64,000 nt of DNA, from positions 248,001-312,000 of the forward strand of contig NZ_SKCD01000033.1 in assembly GCF_006542765.1 (NCBI RefSeq), written 5' to 3'. This DNA comes from Paenibacillus luteus (GTDB lineage Bacteria; Bacillota; Bacilli; Paenibacillales; Paenibacillaceae). Positions 38,411 to 46,191 of the stretch are shown here, piece after piece. Below the pieces are notes generated by a model. The model made no database searches. It saw only the letters and a list, made by a program, of their open reading frames with translations, and was not told the origin of the DNA. Every line of letters begins with the position of its first letter. Position 1 is the first letter of the stretch. Position numbers and translations under genes: made by a program.

Positions 38411-40618
38411 ATGAAAAATCCAGAAGAACAAAAAGCGAAGAAGTCGAAGCAAAAACAGCCGATTGGGCAGGGGAGCTCAGCGGTTAGCGGGAAGTCTGAT
38501 TTAAATTTGAAAGCGCAATCAGGTTTGAAGGCTTTAACAGAAGCGGCAAAGTCAGGACTGAAGGGAACGAAGATGTCCAATCCTATCAAGTCAGTAGGCT
38601 TAAAGCTATTCTTAATTATTTTTTGCAGCATTATTGCATGTGTATTGACCGTAGGTCTATTGGCATATTCGAAGTCAAAGTCCATCATTGAAAGCAAAGT
38701 TTCCGATGCTAGCTTTGAAACGGTCAAGCAGGTAGCCAATAATCTTGATGTCATCTATAAGACCTATGAGGATTTGTCGCTGCAAATCTTAATTGATAAG
38801 GATTTCCATGAAATTGTACGGACGATGCTGGAGGCAAAGGATGATTACACACAGTTTGAATCCTCACGTAAATTAAGCGACAAAATGCAAAACTACAGTA
38901 TGGGCAACAATACGATTGTCTCCATGATGCTGTTGCCAGTGAATCCTAAGCTTAGCACTGTAACTGCGGGCTCAGCTACAAGCAGCAGCGCTGAGAAGCT
39001 GATGCAATCGGCGTGGTTCAAGAAAACCATCGAAAATGCAGGCAAAACCAATTGGATTCCACCGCAGCCTGAAGGTTTATCGAATCCATCAAGCGTAGTT
39101 ACGATTGGACTAAGCCGTCTAATTAAAGACACGACTTCAAGTGAAGCGTCTTATGTATTGTTATTAGAAATTCCTGCGGAATCGATTTCCGAACGTTACC
39201 GTGATGTTAATCTCGGAGAAGGCAGCCAAGTAGCGCTTGTTGACGAGAAGGGCCAATACATCACCAATTCGGATATTACCCTAATCGGCAAGGCAGCAAA
39301 TATTACTCTGCCGCAAGAAGGGAACAAAGCGCAGCAGGACTCCGTGAAGATGACGACAACGGACGGCGAAGATGTGCTGGCTGCGTACAAAACATTCTCG
39401 ACTATGGACTGGAAGCTAGTTGGAACAGTACCTGTAAAAGAGCTTGTGAAAGACGCTAAGGCGATCCAGAATATGACTTGGTTGACGGTGCTGATGGCAG
39501 CTGTCATCGCTATCGCAATTGGGTTTTTAGTCATTATGACGATTGCTCAGCCATTAGTTAAGCTCCGCAATTTGATGACAGAGGGTGCGAGCGGAAATCT
39601 TACGGTTCGTTCCGTCATGAAAAAACGGCAGGATGAGATCGGCGAGCTTAGTGAAAGTTTTAACCTTATGATGACGCAAATCAAGAGCTTGGCCATTCAG
39701 ACGACACGTTCTGCTGAAGAGGTTTTGGTAACGGCAACCGAGTTAAGCGATGCCTCTAGAAAAACGGCGATTTCCGCTAAGGAGATTGCGGTTGCTACAG
39801 AAGAAATTGCAGGCGGTGCGACGAGTCTCGCGGTTGAGGCAGAGCGAGGCACTGATTTGACGGGACATATTGATGTTCAAATGAAAAAAGTAATTGATGC
39901 CAATGAACAGATGGTCAGCTCTGCGCAAGAAGTGGAGAAAGCGAGTCAGCAAGGTACGGCCTATATGGGCGTGCTTATTCAGAAGACCGGCATGACGGAG
40001 GAAATGACGCGCTCCATGGTCGAGAAGGTAGATGCGCTGAAGGTGAGCACGGGCTCTATCGTTAAAATTTTGGATGTGCTTAATAATTTGACGAAGCAAA
40101 CGAATATTCTATCGTTGAATGCTACGATTGAAGCTGCACGGGCTGGGGCAGCAGGCAAAGGGTTTATGGTTGTTGCTGATGAGATCCGTAAGCTTGCAGA
40201 TCAATCCCGCCAGTCTATCGATGTAGTTGGACAAATTACAGAAAAAATCAGAGGCGAAATCGACGAGACGGTTCTTGTGCTATCGGATGCTTATCCGCTC
40301 TTCCAAGAGCAAATTGGCTCCGTTAAAGAAGCGAACCAAATATTCTTGACGGTATCGAGCCAAATGGGCGAACTTACAGAAAAGCTTGATTTGGTAACCG
40401 ATTCGATTGGTCAGCTGGATCAGTCTCAAGCTGTATTGTCGGATGCGATGACCAACGTAAGCGCAGTAGCCGAAGAGTCATCAGCTACGTCAGAGGAAGT
40501 CGCGTCTCTTAGTTCGGAGCAGCTTAGCATTAGTGATGGCATGGTAAGGCTGTCAGAGAAGCTGGATACGGTGTCCCGCGAGTTGAAGGAATCACTCTCC
40601 CAGTTTAAAATTGATTAA
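38411..40618 (+). CDS. Methyl-accepting chemotaxis protein
   Basis: 735 residues from ATG 38411 (GAAGGCGGTG upstream). Domains: a 60-residue Lys/Ser-rich cytosolic head, helix 1 (about 63-86), an extracellular double-Cache-like sensor (about 90-350), helix 2 (about 365-385), HAMP (LRNLMTEGASGNLTVRSV), and signalling domain with the conserved hairpin tip near TNILSLNATIEAARAGAAGKGFMVVADEIRKLADQ. The long basic head is unusual; an in-frame ATG at 38573 with AAGGGA upstream would remove it, so the true start is uncertain. The ligand cannot be inferred. Confidence 0.93.
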   Translation: MKNPEEQKAKKSKQKQPIGQGSSAVSGKSDLNLKAQSGLKALTEAAKSGLKGTKMSNPIKSVGLKLFLIIFCSIIACVLTVGLLAYSKSKSIIESKVSDASFETVKQVANNLDVIYKTYEDLSLQILIDKDFHEIVRTMLEAKDDYTQFESSRKLSDKMQNYSMGNNTIVSMMLLPVNPKLSTVTAGSATSSSAEKLMQSAWFKKTIENAGKTNWIPPQPEGLSNPSSVVTIGLSRLIKDTTSSEASYVLLLEIPAESISERYRDVNLGEGSQVALVDEKGQYITNSDITLIGKAANITLPQEGNKAQQDSVKMTTTDGEDVLAAYKTFSTMDWKLVGTVPVKELVKDAKAIQNMTWLTVLMAAVIAIAIGFLVIMTIAQPLVKLRNLMTEGASGNLTVRSVMKKRQDEIGELSESFNLMMTQIKSLAIQTTRSAEEVLVTATELSDASRKTAISAKEIAVATEEIAGGATSLAVEAERGTDLTGHIDVQMKKVIDANEQMVSSAQEVEKASQQGTAYMGVLIQKTGMTEEMTRSMVEKVDALKVSTGSIVKILDVLNNLTKQTNILSLNATIEAARAGAAGKGFMVVADEIRKLADQSRQSIDVVGQITEKIRGEIDETVLVLSDAYPLFQEQIGSVKEANQIFLTVSSQMGELTEKLDLVTDSIGQLDQSQAVLSDAMTNVSAVAEESSATSEEVASLSSEQLSISDGMVRLSEKLDTVSRELKESLSQFKID

Positions 40619-40658
40619 CAGAGTATAGACGGGTATAACTGTATAATAAATAAGTTAG

Positions 40659-40699
40659 AGAGCTGTTCAGGACAATTGTGCTGAATGGCTCTTTTTTTT
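40659..40699 (+). terminator. Terminator after the chemoreceptor gene
   Basis: Stem AGAGCTGTTCAG/CTGAATGGCTCT (12 bp, one wobble and one mismatch), 10-base loop, then eight T. Confidence 0.8.
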
Positions 40700-40833
40700 G
40701 ATTAGGGAGGGAGGTTTGAAAGGATTTGGTTAAAGGCGATACTGAACATATATCGAATGGAGCGATGAGAATGTAGGCGTCGAGTATGCTCTGGCACGAA
40801 TGAAAAGGGGCTCTATCTTCATGGTGAGGGAAA

Positions 40834-42894
40834 ATGCTTAAACGGATATGGATTGCCGCTTGTTTGATTACTTTGATTATGGTTGTTTTTATCGGTCGGC
40901 TTGCGTGGCTTCAGCTCATGCCGGTTAGCTCTTCTGCATCGGTGCTTACTCCGCAGGCAAGCCGTGGCGGCTGGCAGCGGCTCTCGGTGCTGCAGCGCCA
41001 ACGCAATTTGGTGCTGGATTCGGGGCGGGGCGATTTTTATGACCGTTACGGAACACCGGTTACCGGAGAAACTTATTTAGCTGCGGCTTTGTTTCCGATA
41101 TTGCGTAAGGCGCGCGGCAGTGATGAGGGACTTAAAGAGTTAAGCAGCGTTTTAGGGGTGACTGAGGAACAGCTGCTGCAAAAATGGGATGCAGTGCGAG
41201 AGCCTGTCTTTTGGAAGGCGGAAGGTGAGCTTCAGCCTTTACGTCTTACGGAAGCTCAAACAGACAAAATAAAAAGGCTGAACCTAAATGGAATTCGTGT
41301 GCTTCCTTATCGCAACCGCTATTTGCCGGATTTTGAAGCGAAGCATTGGATCGGTTTTACGAGTCAGCATCCCGAATGGCTGCAAAGGGAATACGCGAAT
41401 GAGCTGGCGGCGGGCAAAAGGAAGCTAGCGGAACAGGTGGGTGGCTCCGGCCTCGAGAAGTCGCTGGATAAGCTGCTGCATGGAGTAGGGCCGACCTCGG
41501 TCTCTTATTTTATGGATGGGAAAAATGCGCCGATGCAGGGTCTGGATATGCGGATTACGCAGCCTGGCAATCTCTATTACCCACTCAAAACGATAACGAC
41601 CATTGATTTGAAATTACAAAACGAAATCGAAGTTTATTTGGACACGCAAGGCTTGCAAGAGGGGGCGGTTGTTGTGCTGGATGCGAATAATGCGGACATC
41701 ATTGCTATGGTGTCTCGACCGAAGCTTAAGCCAGGACAGTTCATGACGGCAGATGGCACCGAATGGGAAAATCATGCGCTGAGGGCGGTTGCGCCGGGTT
41801 CTGTATTCAAGCTGGTAACCGAGGCAGCTGCGCTAGAGACAGGGGTAGTCAGGCGGAAGGAGACGTTTCTATGCAACGGGGAATATGGCAAGTATGGCCT
41901 GTCCTGCTGGAAGGAAGGCGGACATGGGAGGCTGACGCTTCAAGAGGGACTGGCACAGTCGTGCAATATCGTATTTGCGACGATTGCAGAACGATTGAAG
42001 GCGACAGAGCTGCAGCGAACAGCAGAAGCGCTGGGCATTGGTTTACAGGCCGGCTGGCATCGTGATCAGGCATTGGGCCCGTTTGGTGGTCCGCTGCGTC
42101 TGCTGGAGGAAGAGGAGGCAGGGCAGCTATTCGCACCGGTGCCAAGAAATTCGATTGGAAGGATGGCTGGCAGGAGTGAGGCTGGGGATGAGCGTGAGCA
42201 AGATGTGCATGAACAAGAGTTTGGGCAAGGACAAGGGCTTGAGCATTCTGTAAATGTAAGCTCAGCTAACGGCAGTATAAGGAGCGGAGCCGGGGGTTCA
42301 GGTGCTGCGAGCGCAAATAAGCGCGGCGGAAAGCTGGATGGTGCGCGAAAGGCGAGGGACCGGGCAGCGATGCTGGCAGCGGTCGATGGCGGAGTGCTCG
42401 CGCAAAGCGGCATTGGGCAGCGTGATGTTAGGATGACGCCGCTTCAGGCGGCGAATCTGATTGTAACGCTGCTGAATGGAGGGCGCGTTATGGAGCCGCG
42501 CCTCGTTAGTGAAATCCGCTATGCCAACGGCCAGCGGATGGTGAAGCTCCCCGTGCAGCGGGCGCAAACCAGCGGCCGGATTAAACCGGCCACTGCTTAT
42601 GCGCTGCTGCGCGGCATGCAAGCGGTCGTCGACCATGGGACGGGTCGATCGATCCGCCAAGGGCTTTGGCGAGTGGCCGGGAAATCCGGCACCGCCGAGA
42701 CGATTCGGGCCGGGTCCGCCCGCAACCACCAGTGGTTTGCGGGCTACGGCCCGGTCAAAAAGCCGCGCTACGCCATCGCCGTGCTCGTGGAAAACAAACC
42801 GCCTGGCAGCGCCAACCAGGCGACCAAGCTCTTTCGCGGCGTCATGGACATCGCCGCTCGTAACGATGGCAGCCATCGGGTAGACCCTAGCTGA
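40834..42894 (+). CDS. pbpI: Class B penicillin-binding protein (PbpI-like transpeptidase)
   Basis: 686 residues. Membrane anchor (about 5-28), an N-terminal dimerisation region, and a transpeptidase with SVFK (323-326), SCN (376-378) and KSGT (617-620) all intact. Its place behind trhP2 matches B. subtilis pbpI (yrrR, PBP4b), a sporulation-phase PBP. Between SxN and KSG, residues about 436-515, is a low-complexity insert rich in G, E, Q, S and R. The last 300 bases are visibly more GC-rich than the start. GTGAGGGA precedes the ATG. The udk and greA genes that separate trhP2 and pbpI in B. subtilis are absent. Confidence 0.88.
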   Translation: MLKRIWIAACLITLIMVVFIGRLAWLQLMPVSSSASVLTPQASRGGWQRLSVLQRQRNLVLDSGRGDFYDRYGTPVTGETYLAAALFPILRKARGSDEGLKELSSVLGVTEEQLLQKWDAVREPVFWKAEGELQPLRLTEAQTDKIKRLNLNGIRVLPYRNRYLPDFEAKHWIGFTSQHPEWLQREYANELAAGKRKLAEQVGGSGLEKSLDKLLHGVGPTSVSYFMDGKNAPMQGLDMRITQPGNLYYPLKTITTIDLKLQNEIEVYLDTQGLQEGAVVVLDANNADIIAMVSRPKLKPGQFMTADGTEWENHALRAVAPGSVFKLVTEAAALETGVVRRKETFLCNGEYGKYGLSCWKEGGHGRLTLQEGLAQSCNIVFATIAERLKATELQRTAEALGIGLQAGWHRDQALGPFGGPLRLLEEEEAGQLFAPVPRNSIGRMAGRSEAGDEREQDVHEQEFGQGQGLEHSVNVSSANGSIRSGAGGSGAASANKRGGKLDGARKARDRAAMLAAVDGGVLAQSGIGQRDVRMTPLQAANLIVTLLNGGRVMEPRLVSEIRYANGQRMVKLPVQRAQTSGRIKPATAYALLRGMQAVVDHGTGRSIRQGLWRVAGKSGTAETIRAGSARNHQWFAGYGPVKKPRYAIAVLVENKPPGSANQATKLFRGVMDIAARNDGSHRVDPS

Positions 42895-42928
42895 CCCGCA
42901 GCATGTCACACACAATGAAAACGTACAT

Positions 42929-42979
42929 GATGCAACAAACAGCCTCCCGGTGCAAAGCCGGGAGGCTGTTTGTTGCATC
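42929..42979. terminator. Strong terminator after pbpI
   Basis: 22-bp perfect stem (42929-42950 with 42958-42979) and a 7-base loop. No long T-run follows it, but the stem end contains TTTGTT. Sits 13 bases before mobile element copy B. Confidence 0.75.
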
Positions 42980-42991
42980 GTGCATCTATAT

Positions 42992-43106
42992 AAGTTGAAC
43001 TAAAGTTTCTCGTTTTGGTCGCTGCGCGAGTTGATCATTCTATGGGGTCGCGGTTCTCCAGTCGATCTTCTCGCTTCGCATATCCTTCATTTCTTTCGTT
43101 CAACTT
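42992..43106. mobile_element. 115-bp TA-flanked MITE-like element
   Basis: AAGTTGAACTAAAG at the left end and CTTTCGTTCAACTT at the right form terminal inverted repeats. TA lies just outside both AGTTGAAC ends. Internal GGTCGCTGCGCGAG and GATCTTCTCGCTTCGC match the other two copies. No coding capacity. Confidence 0.7.
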
Positions 43107-43114
43107 ATCTATAT

Positions 43115-43490
43115 CTCCAAAAACCAGCATATTCAGTTCATTTGGGGCCGCTGGGCTAGATTAGATCTATTTTTTAGACCTATTTCATCGATTTTGGCGA
43201 TTTTCGCCAGATTAGATCTAAAAAATAGATCTATTTCTCCAAAACCCAGCCATATCCAGTTGGTTTGGGGCCTCGGGGCTGGATTAGATCTATTTTTTAG
43301 ACCTATTTCATTGATTTCGGCTATTTTCGCCAGATTAGATCTAAAAATTAGATCTATATCTCCAAAACCCAGCCATATCCAGTTGATTTGGGGTCGCTGG
43401 GCTAGATTAGATCTATTTTTTAGACCTATCTCACCTATCTCACCTATCTCACCTATCACATCTATCTCATCCGTTTCTGCTATTTCTGCT
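43115..43490 (-). repeat. 123-bp tandem repeat array, copy B (3 units)
   Basis: The marker AGACC (reverse of GGTCT) recurs at 43176, 43299 and 43422, a period of exactly 123. Same units as copy A, each with AGATCT-centred palindromes. The array ends in CACCTATCT 9-mers (43425-43470) that correspond to the GAAATAGAT run of copy A. Both strands are free of stops over most of the array, which follows from unit composition and does not show coding. Confidence 0.9.
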
Positions 43491-43499
43491 GAATTTTCG

Positions 43500-44165
43500 A
43501 GACAAGTGATAACCATGGAAGTCGAACAGCAGATTAACAGGAACTGGAAAAATGGCTGAGATAACAGAAAAGCTGCCGGATATATGAACGCGATCAAACG
43601 ATTTACTTACATGCTGTGAAGCTGATGCAGTGATCGAAATTGCGGAGATGATTCGTATAAAACCTGTAACGCTGAGCACTTCCATTCAATCTTACCAATG
43701 AAGAAAGGGTTGGATGGCTTCGTGATGGATGTCTCTACAGGCGCTCCTGGACAGTTGACTCCCTAGCAGACGATGATATCGAAACTTCAACATGAAGTTG
43801 TGCTTCCCGACAAGCACAATTGGACGCTGCTCTGGCTGCGGCTTATGTCAAGCGTGATTTTTAACGAAGCTGCACCATCACGAGTATGGCCAAATGGCTT
43901 CACCGATCGGGTCTCTGGTTTACCAGACCGATGTATACGCTCGAAGCTGCCGATGAGGGAAAGCAAACGAAGTTTGTGCGCGAACGGTTTCCTCACTTAA
44001 AAAAAGATTAATGAATGATAAGATTCACCAACTGCTGTTTGAAGACGAGAGTATGGTCCACGATTATTTATGGAGCAAATCCCCAATTATAAACGGACTA
44101 TCATTGACCGAATGTGCTTCCGTATGGAATCTTCCTTCCAGGAGCATATTGAGTCTAAAATCATT
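43500..44165 (+). pseudogene. IS630-family transposase fragment (copy B)
   Basis: Pieces in shifting frames: AVIEIAEMIR, STGAPGQLT, ISKLQHEVVLPDKHNWTL, ITSMAKWLHRSG, LWFTRPMYTLEAADEGKQTKF, and HQLLFEDESMVHDYL. The last contains the first catalytic Asp region of IS630 enzymes. The rest of the DDE domain is replaced by sequence that is the same in copy A, so the truncation predates the duplication. At least three frameshifts or stops prevent expression. Confidence 0.75.
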
Positions 44166-44181
44166 AGTTGAACTTATATAT

Positions 44182-44294
44182 AAGTCGAACCAAAGAAATA
44201 TAGATTTAGCGAAGCGAGAAGATCACTTTGGAGAACCAGCTTAAAGAATGATCTGCTCGCGAAGCGATCAAATCGCAAATGGTTAGTTCAACTT
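44182..44294. mobile_element. 113-bp TA-flanked MITE-like element, inverted
   Basis: Starts AAGTCGAACCAAAG and ends TTAGTTCAACTT, TA outside both ends. It contains GCGAAGCGAGAAGATC and AGAATGATCTGCTCGCGAAGCGA. It is the reverse complement type of the element at 42992. Confidence 0.7.
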
Positions 44295-44436
44295 AAATAG
44301 GAGTGATTTTTTCGTTTTACTTAGTTTGTCTAAGCGCGCAACTAGTAGTGAATTTGTCATTTATTTCATGTTTGTATAAGTCTTTCATTGGAATCGCCTA
44401 AACATTGTTACATTCTTTAGCTGCTGAATAATGGCC

Positions 44437-44757
44437 TCAGAAAAAATAATCCCGCTCGACTTTGCTAATTCTGAGGGCGAAGCTTTCGTACCATTCCGAT
44501 TTGCCGCGCTCTTGCGCGACTTGATGGGCGGCATTTTCCTTCCAGTTTTTGATGGCATCGAGTGAAGCCCAATAGGAAACCGTAATGCCTAATTGCTCAT
44601 CACGGGCCGATTCTATGCCAAGGTAGCCGCTCTGACGGGATGCCAGTTCGACCATTTTGTCGGCCATTTGACCATATCCCCGGTTTCCCTCCGTGCGCTG
44701 TGAAGAGAAAATAACCGCGTAATACGGAGGCTTGGGTGTGTTTGCAATTCCGCTCAT
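44437..44757 (-). CDS. ABM-superfamily (antibiotic biosynthesis monooxygenase-like) protein
   Basis: 106-residue dimeric alpha-beta barrel type protein: YYAVIFSSQRTEGNRGYGQMADKMVELASRQSGYLGIESARDEQLGITVSYW and LDAIKNWKENAAHQVAQERGKSEWYESF match the ABM-domain pattern of YgiN/HmoB-like enzymes. Substrate unknown; such proteins range from quinol monooxygenases to heme oxygenases. ATG 44757 is used because GGAGG lies between it and the in-frame TTG at 44775. Stands alone between mobile element B and a convergent hairpin. Confidence 0.8.
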   Translation of the reverse strand: MSGIANTPKPPYYAVIFSSQRTEGNRGYGQMADKMVELASRQSGYLGIESARDEQLGITVSYWASLDAIKNWKENAAHQVAQERGKSEWYESFALRISKVERDYFF

Positions 44758-44798
44758 GTCGTATAGCGCCTCCAATGATCAGGTTATTTTCATTAAAC

Positions 44799-44848
44799 AA
44801 GCGGGGCAAGCTCCAGCAGGAATTCCTCGCTGTTAACTTGCCCCGTTT
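44799..44848 (-). terminator. Hairpin between the AI-2E-type gene and the ABM gene
   Basis: AAGCGGGGCAAGCT/AACTTGCCCCGTTT stem with wobbles, 22-base loop. On the minus strand it follows the permease stop and is trailed by TTGTTT. Confidence 0.6.
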
Positions 44849-44861
44849 GTTTGGCTTTTTG

Positions 44862-46025
44862 TTATATCTTCTTATCCTCGCGGCTCTCTTCATCAAGAGG
44901 CGGAATTTTGGCCGCAGCGCTTCCGCCTGATGGGGTGTCGAACTCTCCCAGCGGTGCATGAATCCAGCGGTGAAAATAGCCTTGATCGTACAGCGCCTTG
45001 AGGAGGATCATGAGTATCGGCGAGAGAATAACACCGGCTATGCCGAACAACGATAGCGAGACAATCATGAAGGCGAGCATCGTAAAGGCAGATACGCCAA
45101 GCGAATCGCCTGTGATTTTGGGTTCAAGGATTTGACGCGTCAGCACAACGACTAAAAATAAGACGGAGAGCCAGATGGCGAGCGATACCTTGCCTACAAT
45201 GATCAAATAAATAATCCAAGGAATGAAGATGGTGCCTACACCAAGCAACGGCAAAATATCGAAAATGGCGGATGCGACCGCGATGACGAAGGCATTTTCT
45301 ACTCGAAGCAGCAGCAAAGAGATCAAGATAACGACGAAGGTGATACTGATCATTTTGGCCTGCGCCTTGATGTAGAGAGCAATGCCCTTGAACACGTTGT
45401 TACGCAGGAAAAAGAAAGCAGATTTGAACGTATTCGGCGTTTTGTCCTCCGCTGTTTTCTTCCAGGTCGTAATTTCTATACTTAAGAAATAAGCTAATAT
45501 AATCCCGACGACAAAGTTAAAGATGAAGGTCGAGAATGAAGAGACATAGCCTACAATATTGTGCAGCACAGTCTGACCAAACTTGACGAGCGTAGAGGAG
45601 GCTCCTTCAATGAGGTCCTTGGAACGTTGAACGAGATCCAAATCAGCAGGCGTCGTTCCGAAACGCTGTTGAACTTCTTCCGTGATATTGGCAATCTGCA
45701 CGGCAAGTAATTTCTGATATTTGGGGAAATTATTATAAAGCTCAGTGCCTTGTTTCGTTAGCAGATAAGCAGCGCCGGAGAAAGCGGCAAGAATGAGCAG
45801 CGTGAACAAAAGAACAGATATGCCGGATGCGATCGATTTTTTCATTCCGAGCTTGTTCAACCGTTTTGCTAGCGGCTCGATGCACAAGAAAATAAGAAAG
45901 GAAAAAAATATAGGCGTTGCAATTCGGTACAAATAGCTGAAGGAAAACATAATTAAATAGACAGTTAATGCGATGAGGGCGATGTCAAAAGCAGTTCGCC
46001 AGTACTTTTTATAAAACGGCAGCAT
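44862..46025 (-). CDS. AI-2E family transporter, second paralogue
   Basis: 387 residues, about eight membrane helices. Same family architecture as the gene before alaS: N-terminal helix pair (AFDIALIALTVYLIMFSFSYL), a soluble helical arm (LLAVQIANITEEVQQRFG), then DILPLLGVGTIFIPWIIYLI and GIAGVILSPILMILLKALYD. The C-terminal tail of about 30 residues is charged and cytosolic. Closest in feel to YtvI/YubA-type permeases; substrate not known. ATG 46025 with AAGGGGAA upstream. It is divergent from the deacetylase gene. Confidence 0.82.
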   Translation of the reverse strand: MLPFYKKYWRTAFDIALIALTVYLIMFSFSYLYRIATPIFFSFLIFLCIEPLAKRLNKLGMKKSIASGISVLLFTLLILAAFSGAAYLLTKQGTELYNNFPKYQKLLAVQIANITEEVQQRFGTTPADLDLVQRSKDLIEGASSTLVKFGQTVLHNIVGYVSSFSTFIFNFVVGIILAYFLSIEITTWKKTAEDKTPNTFKSAFFFLRNNVFKGIALYIKAQAKMISITFVVILISLLLLRVENAFVIAVASAIFDILPLLGVGTIFIPWIIYLIIVGKVSLAIWLSVLFLVVVLTRQILEPKITGDSLGVSAFTMLAFMIVSLSLFGIAGVILSPILMILLKALYDQGYFHRWIHAPLGEFDTPSGGSAAAKIPPLDEESREDKKI

Positions 46026-46191
46026 AGTGTTTCCCCTTCTTTTTCCATAATCATTATTCCATAAAGATTGTACTATAGTTTTTAAAAAGATGCCTATTTT
46101 TTATTGCGTTATGCTACAATTAAAGCTACTGTTGTTGTTTTGTACCGCTATCCATTCGTCGACTAAATCATATAACGGTGGGGAAAACAAA

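Larger units (their letters stand above)
42992..44294. mobile_element. Decayed composite mobile element, copy B, bracketed by inverted MITEs
   Basis: 1.3 kb without an intact gene. Two MITE-like elements in opposite orientation bracket the 123-bp array (minus orientation) and an IS630 transposase fragment (plus orientation). The outermost ends are AGTTGAAC and GTTCAACT, each bordered by TA, the dinucleotide that IS630/Tc1-mariner elements duplicate. It is the inverted counterpart of 20005-21364. Confidence 0.75.

Noticed and set aside
43133..43597. 154-codon frame on the minus strand through the 123-bp array (and a 121-codon frame on the plus strand)
   Set aside because: Both strands are open because the unit lacks stops and its length is a multiple of three. 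The counterpart frame in copy A is broken by a one-base deletion, and no ribosome site or domain is seen.
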